From: Gynuella sunshinyii YC6258
GTDB taxonomy: Bacteria > Pseudomonadota > Gammaproteobacteria > Pseudomonadales > Natronospirillaceae
Assembly (NCBI RefSeq): GCF_000940805.1
Contig: NZ_CP007142.1
Coordinates: 658,593-722,592, forward strand
Direction of reading: 5' to 3'
DNA length: 64,000 nt
Shown: positions 1-8,291 of the stretch, one piece after another
How positions within the stretch are numbered: the stretch's first letter is position 1
How the letters are laid out: every line of letters starts with the position of its first letter
Translations under genes and position numbers: made by a program
The notes under the pieces: model-generated
Databases searched by the model: none
Seen by the model: the letters and a program-made list of their open reading frames with translations, nothing else
What the model was told of the DNA's origin: nothing

Positions 1-143
1 GTCATTTCCTGTAACTGGGTGACTACCTGGAACAGGCTGATCAACAGGCCGACAGCCATGGTCAGCCCCAGAATCGGCGCGGCAATTTTGATGGCCACCC
101 ATAACATGTCACTGGTCAGAACCAGCGCAAAGTCGATACTCAT
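1..143 (-). CDS. FliQ/SctS-family export apparatus protein, N-terminal part
   Basis: The first 47 residues are visible and the gene runs off the left edge. It starts MSIDFALVLTSDMLWVAIK, followed by a hydrophobic helix and the segment ISLFQVVTQLQEMT. This is the typical end of the first transmembrane hairpin in FliQ (flagellar) and SctS (injectisome) proteins, which form part of the inner-membrane export gate with FliP/FliR or SctR/SctT. It lies 7 nt after the TPR gene at 151-1338 in the same direction, so the two are almost certainly cotranscribed. The segment resembles FliQ slightly more than YscS. The TPR-rich upstream genes are unusual for a flagellar operon, so a type III secretion or secondary flagellar system cannot be distinguished from this fragment. 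Confidence 0.85.
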   Translation of the reverse strand, partial: MSIDFALVLTSDMLWVAIKIAAPILGLTMAVGLLISLFQVVTQLQEM

Positions 144-150
144 GTTGTTC

Positions 151-1338
151 TCAATGCGGTTTTTTTGAAGTCTTGCTGGTAATGACGGCACGGTCGTTGG
201 TGGCTGTCTTCTTCATGTATCGGTTGATCACGTTAATGGCCGGTTCGCCACCAGGCCGTATCGGCTGTTCCAATGCTTTGGTTAGCATTTGTTTGCCCCT
301 GGCTTCGTTACCTTTCAGCGCTACTAACAGTGATTTGGCAAACAATGCAGAAAAAGAAGAGCGATCCATCAACAGGGCTTTCTTGGTATGTTGTTCGGCC
401 TGATCGATTTTTTTCTGCATGGCCAGGGAGCAGGCGAGTCCGCCCCAGCCATCTGAGTTGTTATGATCGATTTCCAGTACTCGCGAGAACGACGCTTCTG
501 CATCCTGATAGCGATGAGAATTAAAATATGCCCAGGCCAGAGTGTTCCACATGGCAATGCTGTCCGGCACCATGCGGGTGGTGCGTTCAAAATATTCAAT
601 AGCACCAGCCAGATCCTGTTCGTGCATTTTGACGAGTCCAAGCCCGTGCCATCCGCGAACATCGGCAGGTGCGTGGAGCGTCATATGACGGAAGAAATCG
701 GTCGCGAGCTCCGTTTCAAGCTGTTCGGCATAAAACGTTCCCAACGTGGAGCAGGCATCGGCATTATCCTGATCGATGTCCAACACTTGTTTGGCAACGG
801 CCAGGGCCTCGTCAATGCGATCCAGCATATACAAAAGGGTGGACTGATAGCCCAGCAGATAGGGTTCTGGCTGTTTTGCCAGCAGCTGGCTGATGATACC
901 CAGAGCTTCGGGCAGGCGGTCTTCCATTTGCAGAATTGAGGCCAGATAAAAGCCTGCCGAGCGACCCAGCTGCGGATCATTTTGCTGGGATAGAAAAACC
1001 TGTTTGGCTTCCTCCAGCTGATGACCGGCAAACTGGCAGATCGCCAGATTGTGTCTGAGCACTGGATTGTCTGGATGTTGTTTCAACAGTTCGGTCAGCA
1101 GGATGGCCGCCTGATCCAGCAAACCTTCGGACAGTAACACGTTGGCCAGTCGGCTTCTGGTGACGTCATTGTCCGGTTCCAATGCGAGGCATTTTTCAAA
1201 TGAGGACCGGGCCTGGTCGAACTGTCCGGCAGCGTGGTAAGCATCGCCGAGTTGTATCAGCAACAGTGTGTTCCCGGGATCGAGTTCGAGGTATTGCTCA
1301 TAGCGCCTGCACTTTTCCAGTGCCTGTTCAATGTTCAC
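151..1338 (-). CDS. TPR-repeat protein (395 aa)
   Basis: Nearly the whole protein is made of helical 34-residue tetratricopeptide repeats. Examples include the stretch around residues 22-60 (LLIQLGDAYHAAGQFDQA followed by SFEKCLALEPDN) and repeats near residues 190-330 (WHGLGLVKMHEQDLAGAIEYF, WNTLAWAYFNSHRYQDAEASF). No signal peptide or membrane segment is seen, so it is probably a cytosolic scaffold or chaperone. The start is GTG, with AAGGA about 7 nt upstream, and overlaps the end of the preceding gene by 11 nt, indicating translational coupling. Its position directly before a FliQ/SctS gene suggests a role in assembling or feeding a type III export apparatus. That role is inference; TPR proteins are functionally promiscuous. 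Confidence 0.8.
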   Translation of the reverse strand: MNIEQALEKCRRYEQYLELDPGNTLLLIQLGDAYHAAGQFDQARSSFEKCLALEPDNDVTRSRLANVLLSEGLLDQAAILLTELLKQHPDNPVLRHNLAICQFAGHQLEEAKQVFLSQQNDPQLGRSAGFYLASILQMEDRLPEALGIISQLLAKQPEPYLLGYQSTLLYMLDRIDEALAVAKQVLDIDQDNADACSTLGTFYAEQLETELATDFFRHMTLHAPADVRGWHGLGLVKMHEQDLAGAIEYFERTTRMVPDSIAMWNTLAWAYFNSHRYQDAEASFSRVLEIDHNNSDGWGGLACSLAMQKKIDQAEQHTKKALLMDRSSFSALFAKSLLVALKGNEARGKQMLTKALEQPIRPGGEPAINVINRYMKKTATNDRAVITSKTSKKPH

Positions 1339-1795
1339 CTAGTCTTTCCTTCAGCTCTAGTATTTCAGGATATATTGCATGGTCTGTGGGAGCTGCCTGT
1401 TGAGCGGCTTTGACCATAAGGCGGGCCTGTGCCGGGTTTTCCAATTGCTCGTAACACAGTGCTGCGTAATATTTGGTGAGAAAATCATCCGGGCGAAGCA
1501 GCAGTTTTTCCCACACAGACAATGCGGCTTGCCATTTCTGCTGCTGGAAATCAATCAGACCAAGTTGATGAATAGCCAGATAATTTTCAGGATTGAGGGC
1601 AACGATGTTTTGATAAAGATCCTGAGCGCGTTCCGATATTCCGAGCTCCTGATAACAGGATGCGAGCAGGCCCAGTAAGATTTCGTGTTTGGGATAATCA
1701 CTGACGGCCTGTTTCAGTAAGGTGACCGCCGAATGAAAGTTATGCTGCTGACAAAGAGGGGAAATTTCTCTGATGTATTGTTCGACGGACTTCAT
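1328..1795 (-). CDS. small TPR-repeat protein (155 aa)
   Basis: Residues 20-110 form about three TPR units (for example HEILLGLLASCYQELGISERA and YLAIHQLGLIDFQQQKWQAAL), so this is a small all-helical cytosolic protein. I chose the start at MKSVEQ (1795) because GAGGGAAGAA lies just upstream. The in-frame ATG at 1831 adds 12 residues without a comparable ribosome binding site. The stop overlaps the next TPR gene by 11 nt. In type III secretion operons, small TPR proteins act as chaperones for translocators or needle subunits (SycD/PscG type). The resemblance here is only at the fold level. Confidence 0.75.
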   Translation of the reverse strand: MKSVEQYIREISPLCQQHNFHSAVTLLKQAVSDYPKHEILLGLLASCYQELGISERAQDLYQNIVALNPENYLAIHQLGLIDFQQQKWQAALSVWEKLLLRPDDFLTKYYAALCYEQLENPAQARLMVKAAQQAAPTDHAIYPEILELKERLGEH

Positions 1796-1887
1796 TTCTT
1801 CCCTCAATGCATATGGTGGTATTAAGCGCATTCAATTATTACAGTCAGATGGCTCTGGAGCGTATTTGGCTATTGTTAATCATATTG

Positions 1888-2247
1888 TCACACTGCATCA
1901 AACAGACGACAGATCTTTGCCTTTAAAACGGCATTTGTCTCTATATGTTGTAATATTCTTTCCGACAGTTCGATACTCTGGACATCATCGAGAATATCGT
2001 TACCAAATTCCCAGGATAATATTGCCCGAATGATGATTCTGATTTTGTCTTCAACAGAGAACTGGTCACCTTTGGCCCGCTTGTATGCTTTTTCCACCAC
2101 CTGAGCAAGGTCTATCTGTCGGCTTCGGGATGTTCCACTGTTCTCAGCGGCACCGGAACCTGACCGTAAACGATCACTTTCAGAAAGGCGTCCTGCCTGT
2201 TGTCGCAGCAGTGCCTGTATTTCAGAAATGCCTGAAATCTTACTCAT
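1888..2247 (-). CDS. unrecognised small protein of the TPR/FliQ-SctS operon (119 aa)
   Basis: I do not recognise this family. The N-terminal half is polar and Ser/Arg-rich (residues 15-50) and looks flexible. The C-terminal half (about 50-119) is predicted helical and charged, with VEKAYKRAKGDQFSVEDKIR. No signal peptide or membrane helix is visible. The ATG overlaps the stop of the upstream TPR gene in an ATGA arrangement, so the two are translationally coupled. A 92-nt gap with no obvious gene separates it from the next TPR gene. Its place in the operon suggests a secretion-related accessory or effector-chaperone role, but nothing in the sequence proves that. Confidence 0.65.
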   Translation of the reverse strand: MSKISGISEIQALLRQQAGRLSESDRLRSGSGAAENSGTSRSRQIDLAQVVEKAYKRAKGDQFSVEDKIRIIIRAILSWEFGNDILDDVQSIELSERILQHIETNAVLKAKICRLFDAV

Positions 2248-2810
2248 GATGGTTTTTGAGAATCGTATCGGGATAACAGGATATGGCTGCTTTCAGCGGC
2301 TGCATTGTTGTCGGTTATCTGGGCGATTTGTATTAGTACTTTTTCCATATCAATATTCAGTGCCGGTAACTCTGTATTTGTAGAGATGCCTTGTTCTATA
2401 GCCACTTGAGCAGCATCAAAACGATCCCGTACCATGGCGGTCAGACCATCAACGAAACAGCGGAGAAAATGATTTTCCGGTAATGAGGACAAACGTTGCC
2501 AGATTTGCCCGGCCTGCTCAATCTGTCCGGAAGTCAGGTACAGTAAACCTAACTGAAAGACCGCCGGTTCTGGCGACTTGAGAGTATCAATTGCATCGGT
2601 GAGTAGCTCTTTAGCCTTGTCGTACATACCAATATCGGCATAGACGGTACCGCCAAGGTATTTGAGTTCGGCGGAATCCGGATGGGAGAGTAACGATTGT
2701 TTGGTAAGTTTGAGCGCTTCGGAGGAGTCGTTTTTATCGATGTAATAGGCGATCAGGTGTTTGTATTCTGTTTCATCCAATTGATCACTCTCAGAACGCA
2801 TGTCGACCAT
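2244..2810 (-). CDS. TPR-repeat protein, first visible gene of the operon (188 aa)
   Basis: Residues 10-110 contain TPR-like helical pairs (HLIAYYIDKNDSSEALKLT, LKYLGGTVYADIGMYDKAKEL, VFQLGLLYLTSGQIEQAGQIW). The remainder is helical without clear repeats. There is no export signal. The ATG at 2810 has AAAGGA 8 nt upstream. It is the first gene after a 318-bp gap carrying a plausible promoter, so it is likely the head of the operon that continues through the FliQ/SctS gene. The function of the protein itself is unknown; a chaperone or scaffold for the export system is the natural guess. Confidence 0.75.
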   Translation of the reverse strand: MVDMRSESDQLDETEYKHLIAYYIDKNDSSEALKLTKQSLLSHPDSAELKYLGGTVYADIGMYDKAKELLTDAIDTLKSPEPAVFQLGLLYLTSGQIEQAGQIWQRLSSLPENHFLRCFVDGLTAMVRDRFDAAQVAIEQGISTNTELPALNIDMEKVLIQIAQITDNNAAAESSHILLSRYDSQKPS

Positions 2811-3128
2811 ATCTAAATCCTTTCATTTCCGTCATGTATGCTGGAATTGACGTTCCAGGCGGAGCTTGGCCCTAAAAAGGCGCTATTATAGACGACGTAT
2901 AGTTTCAATTAATAGCCGGAATTTGCTTTTTTTGTGCACATTTGTTTTTTTTGAATTCAGGATGTTACCTCTGCCTGCGCACAGTGAATATCTCGAGTAT
3001 TTTCCAAAATATCACTGCTGGTCGGGCATTTGGATCAGGATAAACATAAATGCAATACACGATATCCGTGGGCAGTAACTACTACTCTCCGTCAGTGTCA
3101 TGGTATTGTTACTGCCTTATTGTGATCA
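2811..3128. promoter_or_regulatory. intergenic region with candidate promoter for the TPR/FliQ-SctS operon
   Basis: On the minus strand a TATAAT hexamer lies at 2890-2885, about 75 nt before the first TPR gene, in an AT-rich setting. The -35 match (TTAATT at 17 nt) is weak. Near the other end an inverted repeat GGCAGTAAC/GTTACTGCC (3071-3079 and 3108-3116, 28-nt loop) follows the stop of the oxidoreductase gene. It may be a transcript end, but it lacks a U run on the minus strand. No convincing gene is present; the 70-codon plus-strand ORF here has no coding character. Confidence 0.4.
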
Positions 3129-4385
3129 TCACGTATGCACAAACCGGTTAGCCTGAAAACCAGACATCTCTATTTCTGTCGCTTGACCCGTCATCATGGC
3201 GGCCAGTAGTTTTCCGGTCGCTGGCCCCATGGTGAATCCCTGATGACCATGGCCAAAGGCGCACCATAGTCCTGGTACACCAGGCAGCGGACCGATGATC
3301 GGTTTCATGTCGGGAATACAGGGTCTGGCACCACGCCACGGTTCGGCATCGAGTCTATCGCCGAGGGGGATGAGTGCTCGGGCAATGGCTTCGGCGCGGT
3401 TGATTTGCACCGGCGTGGAAGGCGTGTCACGCAGGCCGAGTTCGGCACCGGTACAGATGCGCAGGCCGGCATCCATCGGTGTCATCATGTAACCTTTCTC
3501 GCTGTCCTGTACGGCCCGGGTCAGTCGGGGTTGTCCGGCGGGATACTGATAATGCATGTGATAGCCCCGCTTGAAGAACATGGGCGGCCGGTAACCAAAT
3601 CGGTTGGTGATCTCCGCCGACCAGGGGCCGAGTGCAATCACGGTTTCATTCGCTTCGAAGGTATTGCCCTGATGATCGCGAAGCTGCCAGCTTTGCCGAT
3701 TGCTACGCTCCAGACTGGTGGCATCACCCTGCACGAATTCTCCGCCCAGTTGTTTGAACAGCCTGGTGTAGGCTTTGACCAGTTTACCCGGATGCCCGGC
3801 AATCCAGGGGTCCTGCCAGTGTACACCGCCAGCATGATGGCCTTTGATGGCGGGTTCCATATCTGCCAGTTCGTCACCATTCAACACCTTGAAATTGACT
3901 CCCTGACGGGCATAGGCATCAAGTTCGCGATGTCCTTTGTTACGGCCTTTTGCAGTGCGATAGAGGGTGATCCAGCCAACTTTTCGGATTAATTGTTCTG
4001 CCCCGGCGGCGCTGATCAATTCCTGATGGCAGGCCAGGGTCATATTGATGATGTGTCCGTATTCCTGGGCGATACTTTCATAGCGGCGAGGGGAGCAGTT
4101 TCGGAAATAGCTCCAGAGCGGCAGCATCAGTTTGGGCAAAGCAGTCAGGTGGTAACGGACATCCAGGCGAAGGTTCAATGCGGCTGGCAAAATGACCGAT
4201 AGATCGCGTGGAAATTCGTAAGGACGCACGGCTTCCTGCTGTAATAATCCGGCGTTGCCATAGGAGGTTTCTTCACCGGCCTCGTTTCGATCCATCAACA
4301 CCACCGAACGACCCTGCTGCAATAAGTGTATGCCCACACAAACACCTACCATTCCAGCACCCAACACAGCGACATCGTATTTCAA
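3129..4385 (-). CDS. DadA-like FAD-dependent D-amino-acid dehydrogenase family protein
   Basis: This 418-aa protein belongs to the DAO/DadA family. It starts with a Rossmann dinucleotide-binding motif (VAVLGAGMVGVCVG, residues 6-19) followed by an acidic/basic switch at VVLMDR. It ends with the typical GLWCAFGHGHQGFTMGPATGK segment that contacts FAD and the substrate. Such enzymes oxidise amino acids, usually D- or N-substituted ones, and pass electrons to the quinone pool. The start is TTG, with AAGGGG about 8 nt before it; no ATG fits. It is the last gene of the ABC transporter-racemase operon, 97 nt after the racemase. It therefore probably oxidises the imported compound or its epimer. The exact substrate cannot be read from the sequence. 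Confidence 0.85.
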   Translation of the reverse strand: MKYDVAVLGAGMVGVCVGIHLLQQGRSVVLMDRNEAGEETSYGNAGLLQQEAVRPYEFPRDLSVILPAALNLRLDVRYHLTALPKLMLPLWSYFRNCSPRRYESIAQEYGHIINMTLACHQELISAAGAEQLIRKVGWITLYRTAKGRNKGHRELDAYARQGVNFKVLNGDELADMEPAIKGHHAGGVHWQDPWIAGHPGKLVKAYTRLFKQLGGEFVQGDATSLERSNRQSWQLRDHQGNTFEANETVIALGPWSAEITNRFGYRPPMFFKRGYHMHYQYPAGQPRLTRAVQDSEKGYMMTPMDAGLRICTGAELGLRDTPSTPVQINRAEAIARALIPLGDRLDAEPWRGARPCIPDMKPIIGPLPGVPGLWCAFGHGHQGFTMGPATGKLLAAMMTGQATEIEMSGFQANRFVHT

Positions 4386-4482
4386 TTGCGAACCCCTTGG
4401 TTATCTGACGGTTGTACTATCTTCCATGACAGATTGCTTTTGCGCCAGTCTGTGCTGATTAATTTGTCATGACGGATGATGC

Positions 4483-5199
4483 TTAATCGTAGCCCTTGAA
4501 TTCTGGATAACGATAGCTGCCGACTTTGCTGGTCATCAGCTTCAGGTCAATCAGAGACTCGGCGAATTTAACAGCAATACGCACGCCATCTAACACTGGC
4601 ATCCCCAGATCCTGTTCCATGGCGTGGACCCATTGGCTCATACCGGCACAGCCGAGAATTAATGCTTCACCGTGGCTGTGCTGTAAGGCGGTTCTGGCGG
4701 CGGTCAACACCTGGTCATAGGCGTCGGGGTTGCTTTCCAGTTGCAGTACCGGAATGTTGGAGGCAAACACCCCGGCACAGCGATTGGTCAGACCGTAGTG
4801 GTCCAGATTGCGCTGCAGGATCGGGACTGAGCGCTGCAATGTGGTCATGATACAGAAACGATGACTCAACAGGCTGGCCGCGTGCATCGCCGCTTCGCCG
4901 ATGCCGATGACCGGGCGGCTGGTCAGTTCTCTGGCGGCTTCCAGGCCAGTGTCATCAAAACAGGCAATGACGTAGGCGCTGGCATGAGAAGATTCGCGGC
5001 TGTTCTCGTAGGCACGGATTTTCTCCAGCAGATAGAACGTGGCCATGGCGCCATCACTGTGACCTTCAATGCTGCCGGGTGAACCATTGCAGGTTTCGAA
5101 ACAGAGTTCGTGGTGCAGGCCGTCCAATTGCCGGCATTCCTGTTCCAGTTGCCGGGTCATGGAGGTGGATGAATTCGGATTGATGACAATGATCGCCAT
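4483..5199 (-). CDS. Asp/Glu/hydantoin racemase family protein
   Basis: This 238-aa cytosolic protein has the family N-terminus IIVINPNSSTSMT and two conserved cysteine segments, VIACFDDTG (near residue 79) and LILGCAGMS (near residue 185). In cofactor-independent racemases of this family these provide the two acid/base thiols. Known members interconvert hydantoins, aspartate, glutamate or allantoin. It sits 9 nt after a permease gene and upstream of the DadA-like oxidase. That order suggests uptake, then racemisation to the configuration the oxidase accepts. Substrate assignment is inference. Confidence 0.85.
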   Translation of the reverse strand: MAIIVINPNSSTSMTRQLEQECRQLDGLHHELCFETCNGSPGSIEGHSDGAMATFYLLEKIRAYENSRESSHASAYVIACFDDTGLEAARELTSRPVIGIGEAAMHAASLLSHRFCIMTTLQRSVPILQRNLDHYGLTNRCAGVFASNIPVLQLESNPDAYDQVLTAARTALQHSHGEALILGCAGMSQWVHAMEQDLGMPVLDGVRIAVKFAESLIDLKLMTSKVGSYRYPEFKGYD

Positions 5200-5208
5200 A
5201 AAGTGTGC

Positions 5209-6024
5209 TCATGCTGTTTTGGTCAGGCTGCGGCGCAACAGCCGCACCAGAATAATGGTGATTAAGATACAGGCCAGTGAGACCAGTGTGGTCAGCGTAC
5301 CTAACGCATAGAGTACGGGTGTCGTGACATTGGTGGTCATGGCAAACAATTCCAGCGGCAGGGTGTTGAAACTGCCGGAGGTCATCAGGGTACGGGCGAA
5401 TTCATCGTAACTCAGGGTGAAGCCGAACAATGCCACTCCCAGCAGACTCGGAGCCAGCAGCGGCAACAGAATAAACCGAAACGTCTGCCAGTCTGAGGCG
5501 CCGAGATCGGCGGAGGCCATCTCATAGGCGGGGTTGAAACGGTTGAACACCGCAAACATGATCAGCAGTCCAAAGGGCAGGGTCCAGGTGAGATGGGAGC
5601 CGAAACCGGAGCTGAACCATTGTGGTGTCAGATCCATGCGGTCAAACATGAGCCCTATGCCAAGGCTGATTAAAATAGAGGGGATGATCAGGCTGGCCAG
5701 AGCCAGATAAAAGATCACAGAACTGCCGGTAAAGCGTTTTCTAAATGCCATACCTGCCAGCAGAGAAAACACCAGTGTGGTGATCATGACCATGGTTCCC
5801 AGCATCAGAGAACGTACTAACGCTGCCCCAAAATCACCGACCGCCTGTTTGGCAAACAACTGTCGAAACCAATGGAGCGAAGTGCCCTGCATGGGAAAGG
5901 TCAAACCTCCTCCCGGTCCCTGAAAAGACAATATCGCGATGGTGATGGTCGGTCCGTAAAGGAATAAAACGAACAGCATAAAAAAACCGGCCAGTATAAA
6001 AAATCCGGAACTCCGTTTTTTCAT
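5209..6024 (-). CDS. ABC transporter permease, PotC type
   Basis: This 271-aa inner-membrane protein has about six hydrophobic helices. The cytoplasmic EAA-type loop lies near residues 168-200 (SADLGASDWQTFRFILLPLL) and docks the ATPase. Composition and length match PotC/YdcV permeases of polyamine and related organic-cation or amino-acid importers. It lies 1 nt after the partner permease at 6026-6895, so translation is coupled. The pair forms the membrane channel for the ATPase at 8292-9311 and the binding protein at 6955-8271. Confidence 0.9.
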   Translation of the reverse strand: MKKRSSGFFILAGFFMLFVLFLYGPTITIAILSFQGPGGGLTFPMQGTSLHWFRQLFAKQAVGDFGAALVRSLMLGTMVMITTLVFSLLAGMAFRKRFTGSSVIFYLALASLIIPSILISLGIGLMFDRMDLTPQWFSSGFGSHLTWTLPFGLLIMFAVFNRFNPAYEMASADLGASDWQTFRFILLPLLAPSLLGVALFGFTLSYDEFARTLMTSGSFNTLPLELFAMTTNVTTPVLYALGTLTTLVSLACILITIILVRLLRRSLTKTA

Positions 6025-6025
6025 G

Positions 6026-6895
6026 TCAAAGCTCCTTGCGAATATCCACGAGTCGAAACAGAATCACCAGCATCATGATAACGGTGATCAATAAAATCAT
6101 TGCCCCGGCAGCGGCCGCCGGATATTGCAGCAGGGATATCTCGTTATAAATAAGAATGGCAACGTTGGCGCGTATGCCGCCACCCATGATTTTGACGGTG
6201 ACAAAATCTCCCATCACCAACGTAAAGACAAAAATAGACCCGATAATAATGCCCGACTTTGACAACGGAATAATGACGTCTTTAAGAATTTGAAACGGCG
6301 ATGCGCCGGCATCGATAGCCGCTTCCACCAGACTGTGATCGATCCTCATCATACTGTTGAAAATCGGGGTGACCATGAACAAGGTATACAGATGCACATA
6401 CGCCAGGATGATGGCGAAGTCACTGTACAATAAAAACTCCAGCGGCTGGTCGATGAGTCCCACGGACTGTAATCCCGAATTCACCAGCCCATTGCGTCCC
6501 AACAACGGAATCCAGGAAATCATGCGAATGATATTGGAGGTCAGAAATGGCACGGTGCAAAGCAGAAACAAAATGGTTTGCATGGCTGAGGAACGAATAT
6601 GAAAAGCCAGAAAATAGGCAACCGTAAAACCGATCCCCAAGGTCAGCAGCAGTGTCAGAAACGCATACTCGAAGGTCTTCAGGTACGCCTGCCAGGTCAC
6701 TGACGACGTTAACAGAAACTCATAATTATCCAGAATAAAAGCCGGAATAATGGAGTATTCGTTGTAGTCCCAGAAGCTGACAATGCCGATGACGATAATG
6801 GGAAATACCAGAAACAGACACAGTACCAATGTCAGTGGAAAGGACTGCCAGTAACTGGCGACATTTTTTTTGTTGATCAGTGTTGTCATGTTCAC
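6026..6895 (-). CDS. ABC transporter permease, PotB type
   Basis: This 289-aa protein has an N-terminal cytoplasmic tail, a first helix at about residues 18-38, and five further helices. The EAA loop VEAAIDAGASPFQILKDVII is near residues 190-210. It is a PotB/YdcU-type inner-membrane permease that dimerises with the PotC-type partner encoded immediately downstream. It follows the binding-protein gene by 59 nt in the same operon. Confidence 0.9.
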   Translation of the reverse strand: MNMTTLINKKNVASYWQSFPLTLVLCLFLVFPIIVIGIVSFWDYNEYSIIPAFILDNYEFLLTSSVTWQAYLKTFEYAFLTLLLTLGIGFTVAYFLAFHIRSSAMQTILFLLCTVPFLTSNIIRMISWIPLLGRNGLVNSGLQSVGLIDQPLEFLLYSDFAIILAYVHLYTLFMVTPIFNSMMRIDHSLVEAAIDAGASPFQILKDVIIPLSKSGIIIGSIFVFTLVMGDFVTVKIMGGGIRANVAILIYNEISLLQYPAAAAGAMILLITVIMMLVILFRLVDIRKEL

Positions 6896-6954
6896 ATCAC
6901 TTTATTGATTGTTTGACCGGCCAGACCTGTGTCTGGTCGGTCAGAGGTCGCGGA

Positions 6955-8271
6955 TTACGAAACAATAAATTCGTTCCACTTGCGAACCATGTATTTGTTT
7001 TCATCCATCACCGAGTTCCAGCACGCCACTTTTCCCATGCGATCCCAATAAGAACCGCCATCGCGTGTGGCACCCGCTTTTTCCATAACATCACCAGATG
7101 GGCTCAGAATATCGCCTTTGGCCTCTTTGCCTTCGATCCAGAAGCCCCATTCGTCGTCACTCATGAATGCTTTGGAGGTTTCCGGCGCGGCGCTGTAATA
7201 GCCCTGACGGTTCAGATAAGCACCTACCCAACCGGATAAATACCAGTCGATATATTCATACGCGGCATCCAGTTCCAGACCACTCAAATGCGAAGCCAGG
7301 CCAAGACCGCCACCCCATGCGCGGTAGCCTTCTTTTAATGGCTGATAGACACAAGGAATGCCACGACTGCGCACAGCAGCAACTGCCGGAGACCACATGC
7401 TCTGGATCACCACTTCACCGGATGCCATCAGGTTGACGGACTCATCAAAGCTTTTCCAGAAGGCGCGGAATTGTCCTGCGCGTTTGGCATCCATCAGTAC
7501 TTTCATGGTGGTATCGATTTCCTGGCGGGTCATGTTGCCTTTATCGCCGTACTTGATCACCCCCATGGATTCACAAATCATGGCGGCATCCATGATGCCG
7601 ATAGCCGGAATATTCAGAATCGAAGTCTTGCCTTTAAAAGCCGGATCCATGATGTCGGACCACTGGGTAATGGGGCGGCCGACCAGGTCCGGACGAACAC
7701 CCAAGGTATCGGCGTTGTAGATTGTGGGGATCAACGTCATCCAGTTGGTCGGGGATTTAGCAAAGTTTTTGGAGCCTTTTTCTTCGACAAAACCGACGGT
7801 ATGCGGTGCGGTACCCTGGGCAATCGTAGAGTCCGGTGTGAGCTTACCATTGATAAACAGGGGAGATATTTTGTCGTAGTTTTTCAACCGGCTGACATCC
7901 AGTGGTTGCATGACACCCGATGGAAAAACCTTTTTACAGATCCAGTATTCGATATCGGCGATGTCGTAAGATTTTGGCTGGGTGACCGCACGCTGAGTGA
8001 CACTGTCGGAATCCAGTGAGGTTAATTGCAGATTGAATCCGAGATCCTCTTTGCATTTTTCGGCGATGGCATTGAGATTGGAAACACCGGTGCCGAACTG
8101 TCGCAGGGTAATGTTCTTGATGTTCTGTGCCCAGACCATTGGAAACCCGGTAATGGCTCCACTGCCGAGGGCAACGGCTGAGGCGCCGGCAACGCCTTTG
8201 ATGAGATCCCGGCGGGTGACGCCGGTTTTGGTTTCCGTGGAGGTTTTAGGATTGCTGTCTTTTTCATTCAT
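6955..8271 (-). CDS. periplasmic substrate-binding protein of PotD-type ABC importer, Tat-exported
   Basis: This 438-aa protein begins with a polar stretch and a twin-arginine signal (TRRDLIKG, Arg20-Arg21) followed by an alanine/glycine-rich hydrophobic core ending near FPMVWAQN. The mature part has the two-lobe architecture of family 1 solute-binding proteins related to PotD/YdcS, including the segment IQSMWSPAVAAVRSRGIP. Tat export implies folding before secretion. It is the second gene of the operon, 20 nt after the ATPase. The ligand is unknown; the downstream racemase and oxidase point to an amino-acid-like molecule rather than a classical polyamine. Confidence 0.88.
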   Translation of the reverse strand: MNEKDSNPKTSTETKTGVTRRDLIKGVAGASAVALGSGAITGFPMVWAQNIKNITLRQFGTGVSNLNAIAEKCKEDLGFNLQLTSLDSDSVTQRAVTQPKSYDIADIEYWICKKVFPSGVMQPLDVSRLKNYDKISPLFINGKLTPDSTIAQGTAPHTVGFVEEKGSKNFAKSPTNWMTLIPTIYNADTLGVRPDLVGRPITQWSDIMDPAFKGKTSILNIPAIGIMDAAMICESMGVIKYGDKGNMTRQEIDTTMKVLMDAKRAGQFRAFWKSFDESVNLMASGEVVIQSMWSPAVAAVRSRGIPCVYQPLKEGYRAWGGGLGLASHLSGLELDAAYEYIDWYLSGWVGAYLNRQGYYSAAPETSKAFMSDDEWGFWIEGKEAKGDILSPSGDVMEKAGATRDGGSYWDRMGKVACWNSVMDENKYMVRKWNEFIVS

Positions 8272-8291
8272 GGCGGTACTCCGTTGATCAG

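Noticed and set aside
2866-3078. 70-codon plus-strand ORF in the gap before the TPR operon
   Set aside because: Low-complexity, AT-rich, no ribosome binding site, and overlaps the promoter area.
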